A DNA stretch of 64,000 nt, taken from Augochlora pura (taxonomy: Eukaryota; Arthropoda; Insecta; Hymenoptera; Halictidae). The notes under the pieces were generated by a model, which had not been told where the DNA came from, did not search any database, and saw only the letters and a program-made list of their open reading frames with translations. Shown one piece after another: positions 1 through 11,417 of this stretch. The position numbers were made by a program, and so were the translations under genes. The stretch covers positions 1,984,001 through 2,048,000 of the forward strand of contig NC_135776.1 of assembly GCF_028453695.1 (NCBI RefSeq). The letters run 5' to 3'. How positions within the stretch are numbered: position 1 is the stretch's first letter; each line of letters begins with the position of its first letter.

Positions 1-906
1 AAACAACAATGCATAAAAGCCAGGTACATCGTTAAAAACACGTTACGCTTAGTTTGTGAAACTGTGACGCGAATAATTACCCTCGAATGCTGCCATTATT
101 AGAAAATGCTAAGGTCTTCGTCCTAATACGAATAATGTCAATGATGATAAATAAATTGTCCGGCAGATTTTCCTAAAGATCGTTCACTTAACACAGTTTG
201 ACATATCCATGTAGATATGACGCAATTGAGGAAATTGCTTCCCTCTTTATGCAAGGATTCGAAAACGCTATAGCGCTACAGCACTGTTTTACGGTAAAAT
301 CAATTTCAATGATTGCACCAAGTAAACAGTTTCAGCTTTCTGGTACGGATGGCGCCACGAGTTCTTGGCGAGATTCACATTCAGAAATGTGAATTTATGG
401 ACCGTGGCTCACTAGCGCCGCGTTGCGGTAGAACCCGCGAACTAAAACGCACTTTTTACTCAATGTAGCTTTTTTACCCAGTAGTAGAAGTCAATCACGA
501 GTCAGACAACCGAATTCGACAGGCCTTCTCTCTTTTTTCCTCATACACTTACTAAGTAGTTTAAGGCAATGGAGAATCATCCGAAGCATTTTGGAACTTG
601 CAAGTTGAATTAGGAATAGGAATGAGAGGATGGGATCAGCAAATAAATTCAACTGATATATCATTCGTTAAACACTGTTTTATTTCATATTAATTCAGTG
701 TATTACATCGTAACTATTATATATAAACGCCAACACCATAGTAATAATCAATCAATTATTCGGTAGATGTAGAGAAGAGAAAATGGAGTGTAAAGACACG
801 CGATTTCACTGTAAAATAAGGCAGTTTCTGATCACCGATCTTGTTTCATCATACGCTGCGAACAACACGTTATTCTCGTAGGTCGCAATTATTCGACGGT
901 GACGTT
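1..906. other. No gene seen; probable 3' flank of the alpha-tubulin gene
   Basis: AT-rich sequence with no open frame that resembles a protein family. The only open frame (198-392, +) has no homology I recognise and no splice context. The part nearest 906 lies just downstream of the alpha-tubulin stop on the minus strand and is likely its 3' UTR; an AATAAA-type signal (read on the minus strand) lies near 676-682. Confidence 0.5.
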
Positions 907-3900
907 TTAATATTCCTCTTCGTCTTCGGTGTTGGCAGCGTCTTCCTGCACCTCGCGGTAATCTAATTCCAAAGCGGCCAAATCTTCTCTGGCTTCTGCA
1001 AACTCTCCCTCTTCCATACCTTCGCCGACAAACCTACATATAACAATTTTTAGATTTTCAAGAGGACGAAATTACGTCTGCGTCTTCGCAGAATAAACGA
1101 AGATTCAAATATTACCAATGAACGAATGCCCTCTTCGCGTACATGAGATCGAATTTATGATCGATCCTGGCCCAGGCATCTACTATGGCTGTGGTGTTGC
1201 AAAGACAGCACACTGCCCTTTCTACTCTAGCAAGATCTCCCCCTGGTACGATGGTGGGCGGTTGATAATTAATCCCCACCTGTGCAATGCAAATTAGAAC
1301 TAGGATTTAAGAACGGCAAGCCATCAGACCTTACAGCGGTCATAGAGAACCGTCTAAAAATTTAGTCTAGACCGAAGATGCTTCGCTTGTAACCACCTTG
1401 AAACCAGTGGGACACCATTCGACGAACTGAACGTGCTTCTGCTTCTTGATCATGGCGATCGCCGCGTTCACATCCTTGGGAACCACGTCTCCCCTGTACA
1501 GCATGCAGACGGCCATGTACTTTCCCCTGCGAGGGTCGCAGTTCACCATCTGGTGATTAGGTTCGAAGCAGGAGTTCGTGATCTCTGATACCGTGATCCT
1601 TTCGTGACCGGCTTTCTCGGCAGATATGACAGGCGCGTACGTTGCCTGATCGACGCAAACAATAATGTCAATTAAACGAAGCATAGAAACATCTCCTCCA
1701 GTTAGCACCGAACCACAGAGAACTCACCAGAGGGAAATGAATTCGCGGATAGGGCACCAGTTCGTTTGGAATTCCGTGAGATCTACGTTGAGAGCTCCGT
1801 CGAATCGCAGGCTTGCCGTGATGGAGGACACTATCTGGCCGATCAAACGGTTTAGATTCGTGTAGGTCGGCTGTCGATGTTCAGATTTCGTCTGCACAGT
1901 TCGTAAATCGCCTGCAAAAAAAACGATAATTTATTAATCGAACAAGCGCGACAATCGTTGTCCGCGGTGTTTAAAATTAGAATAGTCAGAGGAAAGACCT
2001 CGAACGAATGTACAAACTTGATTGTCAACTATGAAGGCCACTTCGCAATGTTCTAGGGTCGGGTGTGTGTAAAGAATCGCTTGTACGGTTCCACGACGGC
2101 GGTCGATACCTGTACAAATGGAAATAACATTTATTATGTTGAATGATCGTTCGCGCCGAAGGTACTCCACCGTTCCGTTACCTGCGGCGCCGGATAGATG
2201 CTGAAGGTCAGTTTGCTTTTCTTCGGGTACTCCGCGGACAATCTTTCCATCAACAAACTGGAGAATCCGGAGCCGGTCCCCCGCCGAACGAATGGAAGAT
2301 TAAAAATCCTTGCAGGCCTCTGCATCGATCCGTCAGCCTACGGATCCGGTCCAACGTGATGTCCACGATCTCCTTTCCTGTTAATGACCATCGATTTCAT
2401 CGCGTTCCTTTACATCGAATGGTAAAGGGTCGGTGACGCGTACCTATCGTGTAATGCCCTCGCGCGTAATTGTTCGCGGCGTCCTCTTTTCCGGTGATCA
2501 ACTGCTCCGGATGGAACAATTGCCTGTACGTGCCCGTTCGTACTTCGTCTGAAATGCCATGAAGTTTTTTTAGTTGCTACGTGGTTCGATTCGCGTGCTC
2601 GAGGGGAAATAATGCGCGACCCATTCGATAGACAGAAAAGAACTCGCCTACGACTGTCGGCTCGAGGTCGACAAAAACAGCCCTCGGTACGTGTTTGCCG
2701 TTGCCCGTTTCGGAGAAAAACGTGTTAAACGAGTCCTCCCCGTAGCCCACGGTGCTGTCGCTGGGCATTTGTCCATCCGGCTGGATCCCATGCTCCAAAC
2801 AATACAGTTCCCAACAGGCGTTACCCATCTGCACCCCCGCCTGCCCGATATGGATGGATATACACTCCCGCTGCAATCATTCGCAAATAATAATAATAAT
2901 AATGATAATAATAAAATAATTAATCGTTCACCGAACTCCGATTAACTCCTAAGGAATAGTACCATCTTCGCGATCCGAATATTGTCTAATTCCTCCAGCT
3001 TGAATTCTTTGCGTAAACGGTCGGGGGAAATAAAATATATGGTTCACTGCCGGGAGGGCTGTTTTCTTTCCCGGTCGGAAAACTTTTCGGGTCTCCTTTC
3101 GACGCGATTGCCAAACAGTGTAACAGATATCGGAGGAGAAACGGACAAATTGTTTTTCGTTTTATTGGCTGGTTTTCTTTGGCGGTAGTCGAAAGGAGAA
3201 GTCTTGCGCGTCCCGAAGTCACCGGGCAGGGAACGATCGCGGACTGACATGTTGATATCTTGTCGACGTGAAGCGTTATTACGCCTGTCAGCGAGTCGCT
3301 AAGCTTTGCTACCTTGACCTGCCAATGTCTTCGATTAATAATTCAGCCGTTCGCCCTAAAATGAAACGTCTCATCGTTATGGCCGCGCTCTAGCTACGGG
3401 TATTGCCTATCGCGCGGCATCTCCTGGCCGGCCCGCTGTTGCGCATAGACACCGATTGTCCTACAGACTTTTCGATATATCACGTCCTTTAGAACGTGCC
3501 GCGCGAAAAATCGATTTTATACAGGTTGACACACTGTAACCATAGCAGCTTGATCGAACACCGACGAGTGCGTGGCATGATTTCGCGATAAATAACATTT
3601 CTCGAAGTCGCGCGGATATGAATTTTCGAATGGGGCGCCGTTTCGCAACTTTCTTCGAGAGAGTTGTCGTTTTCTGGTTTTTAGAACCAACGCTTTTATC
3701 TCCGAATCCCTCGAACAATTTAATCTCCTGATCGACTGCTAAGTTCTTATTAGCTAATCGACAGGTTTTTGAAAGTCGCGTTCAGTTCACCGATGTGGAA
3801 GAATTAAGCGAGTCTTCGGATAGTTTTCTTGTGTTTTATTGTACTGAAAAGTCTGAAAGATCTCACGTTCCAATCTTGCGCACGTCTCATTATCGACAGT

Positions 3901-4287
3901 TCTTTGATCGGTCGATTGTGCTAGAAGCACACGGTGCCTGTGTATTTTATACGCGGCGCCTTGGCTATACCTTCTTGAACCATGTAATTTAAGAACTATT
4001 ACCGGGGGGTATTAACCGTCGTCGTAAAAGCATTAGTTCGCCGATGTCAATTATCTACGACAATATTGTTGAACCAATTTTGTCGAGCGATTATTACAGT
4101 AATCATAACACGACGAATGAAATTTTAAATTGTACAACTTGCAAATAATGTCGCGCGTCACGTCGTAAAATAATTAATTCTATAACCATATATTATCCGT
4201 AAGGATCACAAACATAGTTCAAACGATATTTCTAAGAAATTGCTGTACGTGCGATGAGTATTATTTATTAGTGAATTCACTCACCAT
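907..4287 (-). CDS. Divergent alpha-tubulin, nine exons, reading frame broken by four single-base gaps
   Basis: Alpha-tubulin, the GTP-binding partner of beta-tubulin in microtubules. Exons by splice signals: 4287-4285 (the ATG alone, followed by gtgagt), 2870-2648, 2548-2444, 2377-2182, 2109-2018, 1911-1728, 1645-1397, 1279-1116 and 1033-907. An intron directly after the start codon is a familiar insect alpha-tubulin layout. Visible hallmarks are REC at the N-terminus, HVPRAVFVDLEPTVV, the LTEF stretch with the catalytic Glu254, DVNAAIA, and a C-terminal EEEY with terminal tyrosine. Residue 40 is Ser, so the acetylated Lys40 is absent. The second intron uses a GC donor. Exons 4, 5 and 6 are 196, 92 and 184 nt, each short by 1, 1 and 2 nt of the length that would keep frame; the first gap falls inside the GGGTGSG nucleotide-binding motif. 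The other exons are intact. It is either a recently decayed paralogue or a gene with consensus errors; I cannot tell which. Confidence 0.88.
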
Positions 4288-4791
4288 CGTTGCTGATGTG
4301 AGGATAGAAAGCGTGTCAGGACGTACCGCGATGCGACCACTGTCTGTATCAGCGGACAGTCAGATCACTGCGATACGCCATATTAATGCTCGCAAGTATA
4401 TAATACCAGTACAAGCTTCGCAGGTGACAAACCCGAAGCTATAGCATTCCAGCGAATTAGTGTTCATGTACATAGATATTGTGTGTATATGTATATATAT
4501 GGAGATTACGCTTCTAAAGGCAGACAGGCACGCTCCTCCCACTAACATAAAACAATTCGATACAGTAATACGACCGACGGAATTGTTCTTCGTAAAAATA
4601 AACTTTTCAAATTGTTTTAAACTCTTTAAAGCATGTTTGATCTCTCAACGTTGTACAAATAGTAAAATAGAAGTCGATCGTTCCGACTTCGATATACAAT
4701 TTATTATAAAATATAATAAAAACGATATAGTATAAAAATAACATCCACATTGTATGCAAGATTTGCCATTTACTGTGTTAATTCGGCATTT

Positions 4792-6770
4792 CTATTTTTT
4801 ATTCCCTTTTGGGCTCGACAGAGTTATCAATTGCACTCTACGCGGGACTTTAACAAGAGCGATCGGTGGAGCATTTAGTTTTTTCGGCGTAGTTTTTACA
4901 TTAATTTTCGTAGTAACAGTTTTGCTAGCACTATCTTCGCAGTAAACTAATTCAATGTCCTCGGTCTCTTCGTTCTCGAGTCCGTCGTCCACTTCTTGTT
5001 TTGTAATATTGCCTGATACATCACTTTTGTCCGACTCCTTGTTTTTTGGACTTTTCTCTGGAGTCTTGATTGGACTCTTGCTAGAATCGTGGAATTTCTC
5101 GCAAACCGAGATATCAATATCCATTGCGCTGTTATCTACGTCGATGGAAGACAAGCGTTTGGGAGTGTTCGCGGTATTATTTGAATCGAAAAGCACTTTT
5201 GCATCACTACTCTCAACGCATTTCGCCGGGATTTTGTTCTCATCTTTATACTCTACGCCGAGTTCTCCCTTTTGGAAGTGTATAATAGAGCAATAACCAT
5301 CCGTTGACGACGCCACCAGTACTCTACCGTCGCTCGACCTGCAAAGTATAATATTATAGAAACGGATCGAAATTTGGATCCGGGTAATCGTAATCGTTAT
5401 TCTCACCATGAAACGTCGGTTAATCTTGTGTAATGTATATTCGATATCACAGCGATCGGCGATACCTGTTGAGTGTCGTATATCAACACAGAATGCTGTG
5501 TAGCAACGGCAAACACTATTCTATACGGCAGCGTTATCATAGGAACCGGACCATTCTTTTGCAACTCAAAATATATAGGACAACACCTTACAGCTATGGT
5601 GCTTTCATCCAAAGAGGGTAGAAGCATGATAGGCCTAAAAGTGGAATCATTCGTTAAATTCTTTAAGCATGAAAATGGTACAATATATTACAAATTATAC
5701 TCACGTTTTTAGATCATGTCTTGAGAAGACTACGGTCGCATTGGCTATCCTCTCTGCAGTTTCTAACGGTTCTATTATACCGGATGGTACAATAATTAAT
5801 TGTCCATCCAAAGAAAATGTTAATCTTCTAAAGAAAGACTTAAATGTATCGTCATAAAACAGTCTTACTCTTTTGTCTTTCAATGGATAATTCGGAGGTG
5901 TTGGAATCTTGGCTTTGTAAACCTTCTGCACTATCTTCTTTGTAATTATATCAAATAGTCGGCATATCCTGAAAACATAGTACGTTATAAATGGAAAAGA
6001 TATCAATATACATTTCTGCAGAAACTGACAACATACCTGTCTGTGCTTATTGTGCATATATACTGATTACAAGGATCCCACGACACTCCTTGCACGAAGC
6101 CTTTGTGTTCAGGCAATATGGCTATGGAACGTCCTTTATGAATGTCCCATAGGATAGCTGTATTATCTACAGAACCCGAGACCATCATGTTAGAATCTGG
6201 GGACCAACTGATGTCATAAACATCTTCTAAATGTCCTCTCAATACCTTCCAAGAAGTCCACTGCTCTGTATCCTCCTCGGAAGTAACATGAAACTCGCAG
6301 TCTTCTTTCCGTTTCCATAAGATAATGGTTGACTCTAACAGCAAACGAATAAAATTAGATCCTCGTGAATTTTGTAATGAATTAGATGAAACGTGTAAAT
6401 ACAAACCATCGTCTCCAGAGGCTAAAATCTCTTTCGAAGGCGAGAATCTGACGACATTCACCGCCTTTTGATGCCGTTCTAAATCTGCTATGCATTTTAC
6501 GACCGCCCCACCGGTTTCGTTTGTCATCAAATACCATATCTGTCGAAAGTAAAACACGATCGGACAATTAATTTTATATCGCGAGAATCGTGAATAATAT
6601 TCGTAGGAAAATTGTCTTTCGAACATTACCAAAACATGTGAATCCGCACCGCCGGTAGCAACACGATAGAATATTTCGCCTTTCGATGTTTCGTAAATAC
6701 CAGCCTGCACGTCGATGCTCAGGACTGGATCACGATTGTGCCATGAAATTTCAGGAGTTGTGCACCACAT
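4792..6770 (-). CDS. Chromatin assembly factor 1 subunit p105/p60 (CHAF1B), WD40 protein
   Basis: CAF-1 deposits newly made H3-H4 behind the replication fork; this is its WD40 subunit. Six exons (6770-6630, 6539-6407, 6334-6037, 5968-5705, 5634-5407, 5338-4792) sum to 1611 nt, 536 residues, all phases consistent. The start ATG gives MWCTTPEISWHNRDPVLS, matching the family N-terminus; a longer in-frame Met lies upstream at 6791 but falls outside the conserved start. WD40 signatures include RGHLEDVYDISW, SVDNTAILWD and HKGFVQGVSWDP, followed by the family block YDDTFKSFFRRL and later SSTDGYCSI. The last ~130 residues are acidic and Ser/Lys-rich, as in CHAF1B tails. An AATAAA signal lies at 4705-4700, about 90 nt past the stop. 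It is divergent from CLPTM1, and an E2F-type site lies ~100 nt upstream of the ATG. Confidence 0.95.
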
Positions 6771-7407
6771 AATGTCAATTAAAAAATACAAACGACGATC
6801 AAATAAGACAACGGTAAAATAACATCGAACGGGGACCGACAGCGTCTAACCTTCAAGCTGTCATATGATTCCCGCCAAACATGTCAATTTTTCAAATCCA
6901 ATCGTAGTCAACTAAACCGATCCGTGTCCTAATTAAATTCGAGTTCAAATTGAATCTAATAAATGGTTTCCTTAATATATTCCTAGAGAAATTAATAGCG
7001 AGACATTAATTTAATAATGTTTGTATAAATAAAAATACAATAACAAAGATGAGACACGATAATGAATGATGTGAAACAAAGTTACATAAGTACTTAATGG
7101 AAGTTAAGGTTATTCGTATTATTACGTAGAACCGCGTATCAAAGGTATCGTCAATAATGTTGGTAAAGGTACTTTCAAAATAATTGCTTGACGCAAGGTT
7201 TAATAATTAAATGTAAGAACAATCGTGGAAAATTTTTGATCAGCACAGTAATCATTTGTACATAGTGATTCAAAAGCATTTCAAGTTCATTGTCATGAAA
7301 TACGTACAATTCAAGACGTGTATCGAACATCGAACATCCGGTTCTATGTGACTCCCTCTGAAAACGCGCAGAGGATACACCTGAACCGAAACAATTCCAA
7401 GGGAAAA
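6771..7407. promoter_or_regulatory. Divergent promoter interval between CHAF1B and CLPTM1
   Basis: About 640 bp of AT-rich DNA separates the two start codons. Apart from the E2F-type site at 6869-6879 I see no gene, repeat or RNA. Both core promoters and 5' UTRs must lie here. An in-frame upstream ATG at 7318 could extend CLPTM1 by 30 codons. Confidence 0.6.
6869..6879 (-). promoter_or_regulatory. E2F-type site upstream of CHAF1B
   Basis: On the minus strand the sequence reads TTTGGCGGGAA, the canonical E2F/DP motif. It lies about 100 nt upstream of the CHAF1B start codon in the 637-bp head-to-head interval with CLPTM1. CAF-1 genes are S-phase genes and known E2F targets in animals, so placement and function agree. 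Only the motif is seen; occupancy is inferred. Confidence 0.6.
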
Positions 7408-9981
7408 ATGGTGAGCGGAGAAAATGATAGTCAAGATCGCAAGGAACTAAATGTTAACGAAAATATGGATGAAAATCAACAAAACGGCGAGCTAGTTAAT
7501 ACGGAAACCACTGAGGAGAGAGATGTGTGTGAATTATACATTGTTTTATACATATTTTCTGTTTGATGCTCAAATCTCTTTATGACAAACATTTGTCGTG
7601 TATTATTCGATAAAATTGATGCATGCAATCATCGTCGTTTCCTAGTTCGTGTGTCTCACTTCGATGAAATCTCGTTAACGGAAATTTCAATCGAACGCAT
7701 CATTTGTTCAATTCGTAAATTCACTCGATAGCATGTCCACGGTTATTTAATGGCATGGCAAACGTGATATAAGTAATCACGGCAACCTGTTCTATTCAAA
7801 GATGACGACGACAATGATGACGATGACGCATGTTCTCAAACAAAAATTCGTTCTTGCAAAATTGTTTAATATTGGTATTTGTTGTGCAGGTAAACGCAGA
7901 AACGGAAGAGCAAAGGACAATATATCAGCCTTCAAGACTTGAATCTTTTTTTGGAATTATAAAGACATTGATCATTCGTTGCCTCATTATATACTTCATT
8001 AGCTATTTGTTTAGACGTCCTCAAGCCAATACTGTTAATCATACACCTGTACATGCTGTAAACGTGTTTGAAAATGGAGCACTATTAGATTTACATGTTT
8101 TTTTATCGGAACACGAGAATATCGATCAGTTTGACGTTCCGAGAACATTAGTATGGAAAGAACGAGGATTAGTATACGGAGATTGGTATAGCGGACCAAA
8201 TAAAGATGGCCAGAGATATTTAGAATATAAATTTATTCCATCGTATCATGTAAAGAACAATGGGAATATATATCTTCATGTGTATGTTACAAAAAGTGGA
8301 ATGTCTCCTAATCCAAAAGCAGGGAAGAATCGTTATGCCGGAGAAAATATGTCGTATTCTAAAAAAATGTTGAATAAACTTAAAAAGGTAAAATATCAGA
8401 AAAAGCATAATTTGTTGACTGGGGAAACTGCTGCCATCAGAGAAGAAATCGAGGTTAGTATAATTGTAAAATTTATAGATAAATATTGCAGTTTGACCGA
8501 ATATATATTAATGTTTGTTACAGAAAGCTGAATCAATGAATCAACTTGTGTCCCATTGGCATCCTAATTTAACTATCAACTTGGTAACTGATCAAACTCA
8601 CTGGGAGTATGGTCAAGTTCCATCACCATTAGATAGTTGTGAGCTCATTAAATAATAGAGTATATAAAAATTCGGATTGATATTGTATGTCTATTACACT
8701 TGTATTTGCTTTGCAGATATCAAATTCTCATCCGAAGGGATGTTTTATAAGCCTGTAATATATTTGAATGACTTTTGGAATATGCAAAGGGACTATCAGC
8801 CTATAAATGACACTATAAATGAACTCGAACTTAAATTAAACTATCAACCTCTGTCGTTGTTTAAGTGGCAAATTTACTCGGCTCCAACAATGAGAGATAA
8901 ATGGACATCCATGTTTATGGGTATGTTAAAATGTTTTTAATAATAGTAGAAACGTAAATTAAAAAATATTAATTTCGAGGATTTTTTCACAGGTGAAACA
9001 ACAGATGAAGATGAAAATGATCAAGACACCATGAAAGAAACATTATTGGATACCAATCCGTATTTGTTGGGACTGACTATCATTGTATCAACATTACACA
9101 GTGTATTTGAATTCTTAGCATTTAAAAATGGTAAGGTGCAATCTTTTCACGAATATATATATATAGTTTCAATTAAGTTTGAATTCACGTTGTATTCTAT
9201 TGTTATTTAATATTTTTCAGATATCCAATTCTGGAACAATCGTAACTCTTTGGAGGGTTTGTCAGTTCGATCAGTATTCTTCAATGTGTTCCAATCATTG
9301 GTCGTGTTACTGTATGTCCTTGATAACGAAACAAATACAGTCGTACGAATCAGTTGCGTAATAGGCTTATGTATAGAAGCGTGGAAAATTAATAAGGTGG
9401 TAGATATTAGCGTAAATAGAAACTCGAAAATTCTCGGTGTCTTTCCAACAATCAGTTTCCACGATAAAGGTTCGTACGTAGAATCTTCCACGAAAGAATA
9501 CGACAGACTCGCTTTCAGATATTTATCATGGGCTCTGTATCCTCTTCTAGCGGGATACGCAATTTATTCATTAATGTATTTAGAACACAAAGGATGGTAT
9601 TCTTGGGTCCTTAATATGCTTTACGGGTTTTTATTAACGTTCGGATTCATTATGATGACACCTCAATTATTTATTAATTATAAATTAAAGAGCGTGGCGC
9701 ATCTTCCATGGCGTATGATGTCTTACAAATTTTTAAACACTTTCATCGATGACATTTTCGCATTCGTTATCAAGATGCCAACACTATATAGAATTAGCTG
9801 CTTCCGTGACGACATAATTTTCTTCATATTTTTGTACCAAAGATGGATATACAAAACCGATCACACCAGAGTAAACGAATTCGGTTTCTCGGGTGAGATG
9901 GAAGCAAAGATAACAACCGATAAAAAACAAAAAGCTATTAAGGATCGTTCGAAAGATAAGGTGACTAAAAAGAACGATTAA
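7408..9981 (+). CDS. CLPTM1 family transmembrane protein
   Basis: Orthologue of cleft lip and palate transmembrane protein 1, an ER/Golgi multipass protein family implicated in trafficking of GABA-A receptors. Six exons (7408-7524, 7890-8453, 8524-8638, 8717-8920, 8993-9130, 9221-9981) sum to 1899 nt, 632 residues. A first hydrophobic segment sits near residues 55-80, followed by the large lumenal domain. The C-terminal third holds a cluster of hydrophobic helices with family blocks such as FDRLAF-like YDRLAFRYLSWALYPLL, MTPQLFINYKLKSVAHLPWR and DDIIFFIFLYQRWIY. It ends in a Lys-rich tail. I chose the ATG at 7408 for its AAAAATGG context; 7318 is in frame and possible. A polyadenylation signal AATAAA is at 10036-10041. 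Confidence 0.94.
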
Positions 9982-10064
9982 CATCTGGTACATAATGTTA
10001 GCGTTGATTATATTATTCGAACTTTATCTGAAATTAATAAACTTATTAGTACCAAAGGATATAT

Positions 10065-11417
10065 CTACACGCATTTACTGTTACTCGGTAAATTTGATAT
10101 AACTGTGTGTGTGTGTATGTATGTATCAATTATTCTTCTTCGGTGGAAACACTCAATATTTGACTGGTTTGCTGTTGCTGAACCCTGAGCTCCAAAGCTA
10201 TAGACATTGACCGTCCTAGAGTACAGTGGAGTAGTCGCATCGTTAACAGGACCTACCGATTCAACGAATGTTAGATTAGTATTCGTTATCTTCCTTTGTA
10301 TCGGTTGTATAGTGTTAAGTCCTTGAGGATTTTGCTCTCGTCTTCGCTCTAGCATTTTAAATCTATCCTTCATTTCAGCTAGAACGGTATACACTCTATT
10401 GTGCAGTAGAGGACAATACCTATATCTACCTTCGACCGTGTCATCATTTGGAAACTCAATTCCGTGCAATCTCGACTGAGCTCCCTGATTTTGTATATCT
10501 ATGGGCTCGAAGCCAAGCAGATTGTGATTTGGTCGTAATTGGCCTGGTATTGTTCCTTCAGGCAGTGGACTATAATCTGCTTCATTGTTCTGAGAAGCTA
10601 ATACCCGAGCTGATGTTACATAAGGTGAAATGTAACATTCGTATGCATTGTGGTTCTGAACTGTTAACTCGCCAAAACTGCCACTTGGTATGAGTCGGCC
10701 GTCACGTTCAAACGGTCCTTGTGGTATAATTACTTCTGGTAAGTTCAGTCGAACCTCCTTGCCATCTTGCGTTACTACATCAGTAACGTGTGATATGTAA
10801 TCAACTATTGGCTGCGGGATTACTTGATAGTCAGATAGAATTTCTCTCAAATCGGTCCTCTCGTTCAGGATGTTTTGCCCTGCTTTCCTTGCGATTTCCG
10901 CAACTACCAGGTTAACGTGGGTAGCCATTGCATGCGTGAACATTGATAGTGGTAGCCGTTCATGTAAGCGCGGATCTACAGCGCGCATTTTCTCGTAGGT
11001 CTCATTGACCAGTGGGATCAGGCCAGAGAATTCAAAATTCTAACAAAAATAGTCCCTCTCTGGTACTAAAGATGAATGTGGACCTATGTCATACATCGGC
11101 TCATCACGCATACTGTCTTCTACGGTGCTTGGCTTCACGTCCTGGGGTGGTACGTCCCGTCTTGGCGCGGGAGTGTTCTTCTCTTTAAAGGTCTTCGTCC
11201 GGGTAGTTGGTTTCCGGTTGACCTCGCGCTTGGGATTATATGGTGCTGGTTCAAAGCTCCAATCTGCCAACTGCTGTTGGTCGTTGTACCTATTGTATGC
11301 TCTGCGAGCGTCGCGGGCTGCTCGGCGGTTACCGCCGGAATGGCCTCTGCCACGTGGCATGCCACGATTAGGAACAGAATTCATTATCGATGAATGTTGA
11401 ACGTTTTTATGTGTCAC
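10065..11417 (-). pseudogene. Intronless capsid-like open frame with one in-frame TAG; probable endogenous RNA-virus element
   Basis: One frame runs from 11417 to 10065 and is open for about 450 codons except a single TAG at 11042-11040. The upstream part (125 codons; Met at 11417 or 11381) is rich in Arg, Gly, Asn and Pro, with GRGHSGGNRRAARDARRAYN near its start, like the basic arm of RNA-binding capsid proteins. After the TAG the frame resumes at once (first Met at 10988) and reads as a globular protein of about 320 residues. It dissolves near 10140-10065 into translation of a TG/TA microsatellite, so the original 3' end is probably lost. It has no introns, while all neighbours do, and it is visibly less AT-rich than its flanks. 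I do not recognise the exact family; a dsRNA-virus-like capsid (partiti/toti type) is a guess. A retrocopied or orphan host gene is the alternative. Confidence 0.5.
10104..10126. repeat. TG/TATG microsatellite at the 3' edge of the capsid-like frame
   Basis: A short run of TG dinucleotides grades into TATG units. On the minus strand it is translated as the odd HTHT-type tail of the capsid-like frame, suggesting the native coding end was replaced or eroded here. Confidence 0.8.

Noticed and set aside
3461..3718. 85-codon minus-strand open frame upstream of the alpha-tubulin second exon
   Set aside because: It lies inside the first intron of alpha-tubulin and resembles no known protein.
11076..11400. 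Two overlapping plus-strand open frames of about 105 codons
   Set aside because: Antisense shadows of the capsid-like minus-strand frame, caused by its GC-richer composition.
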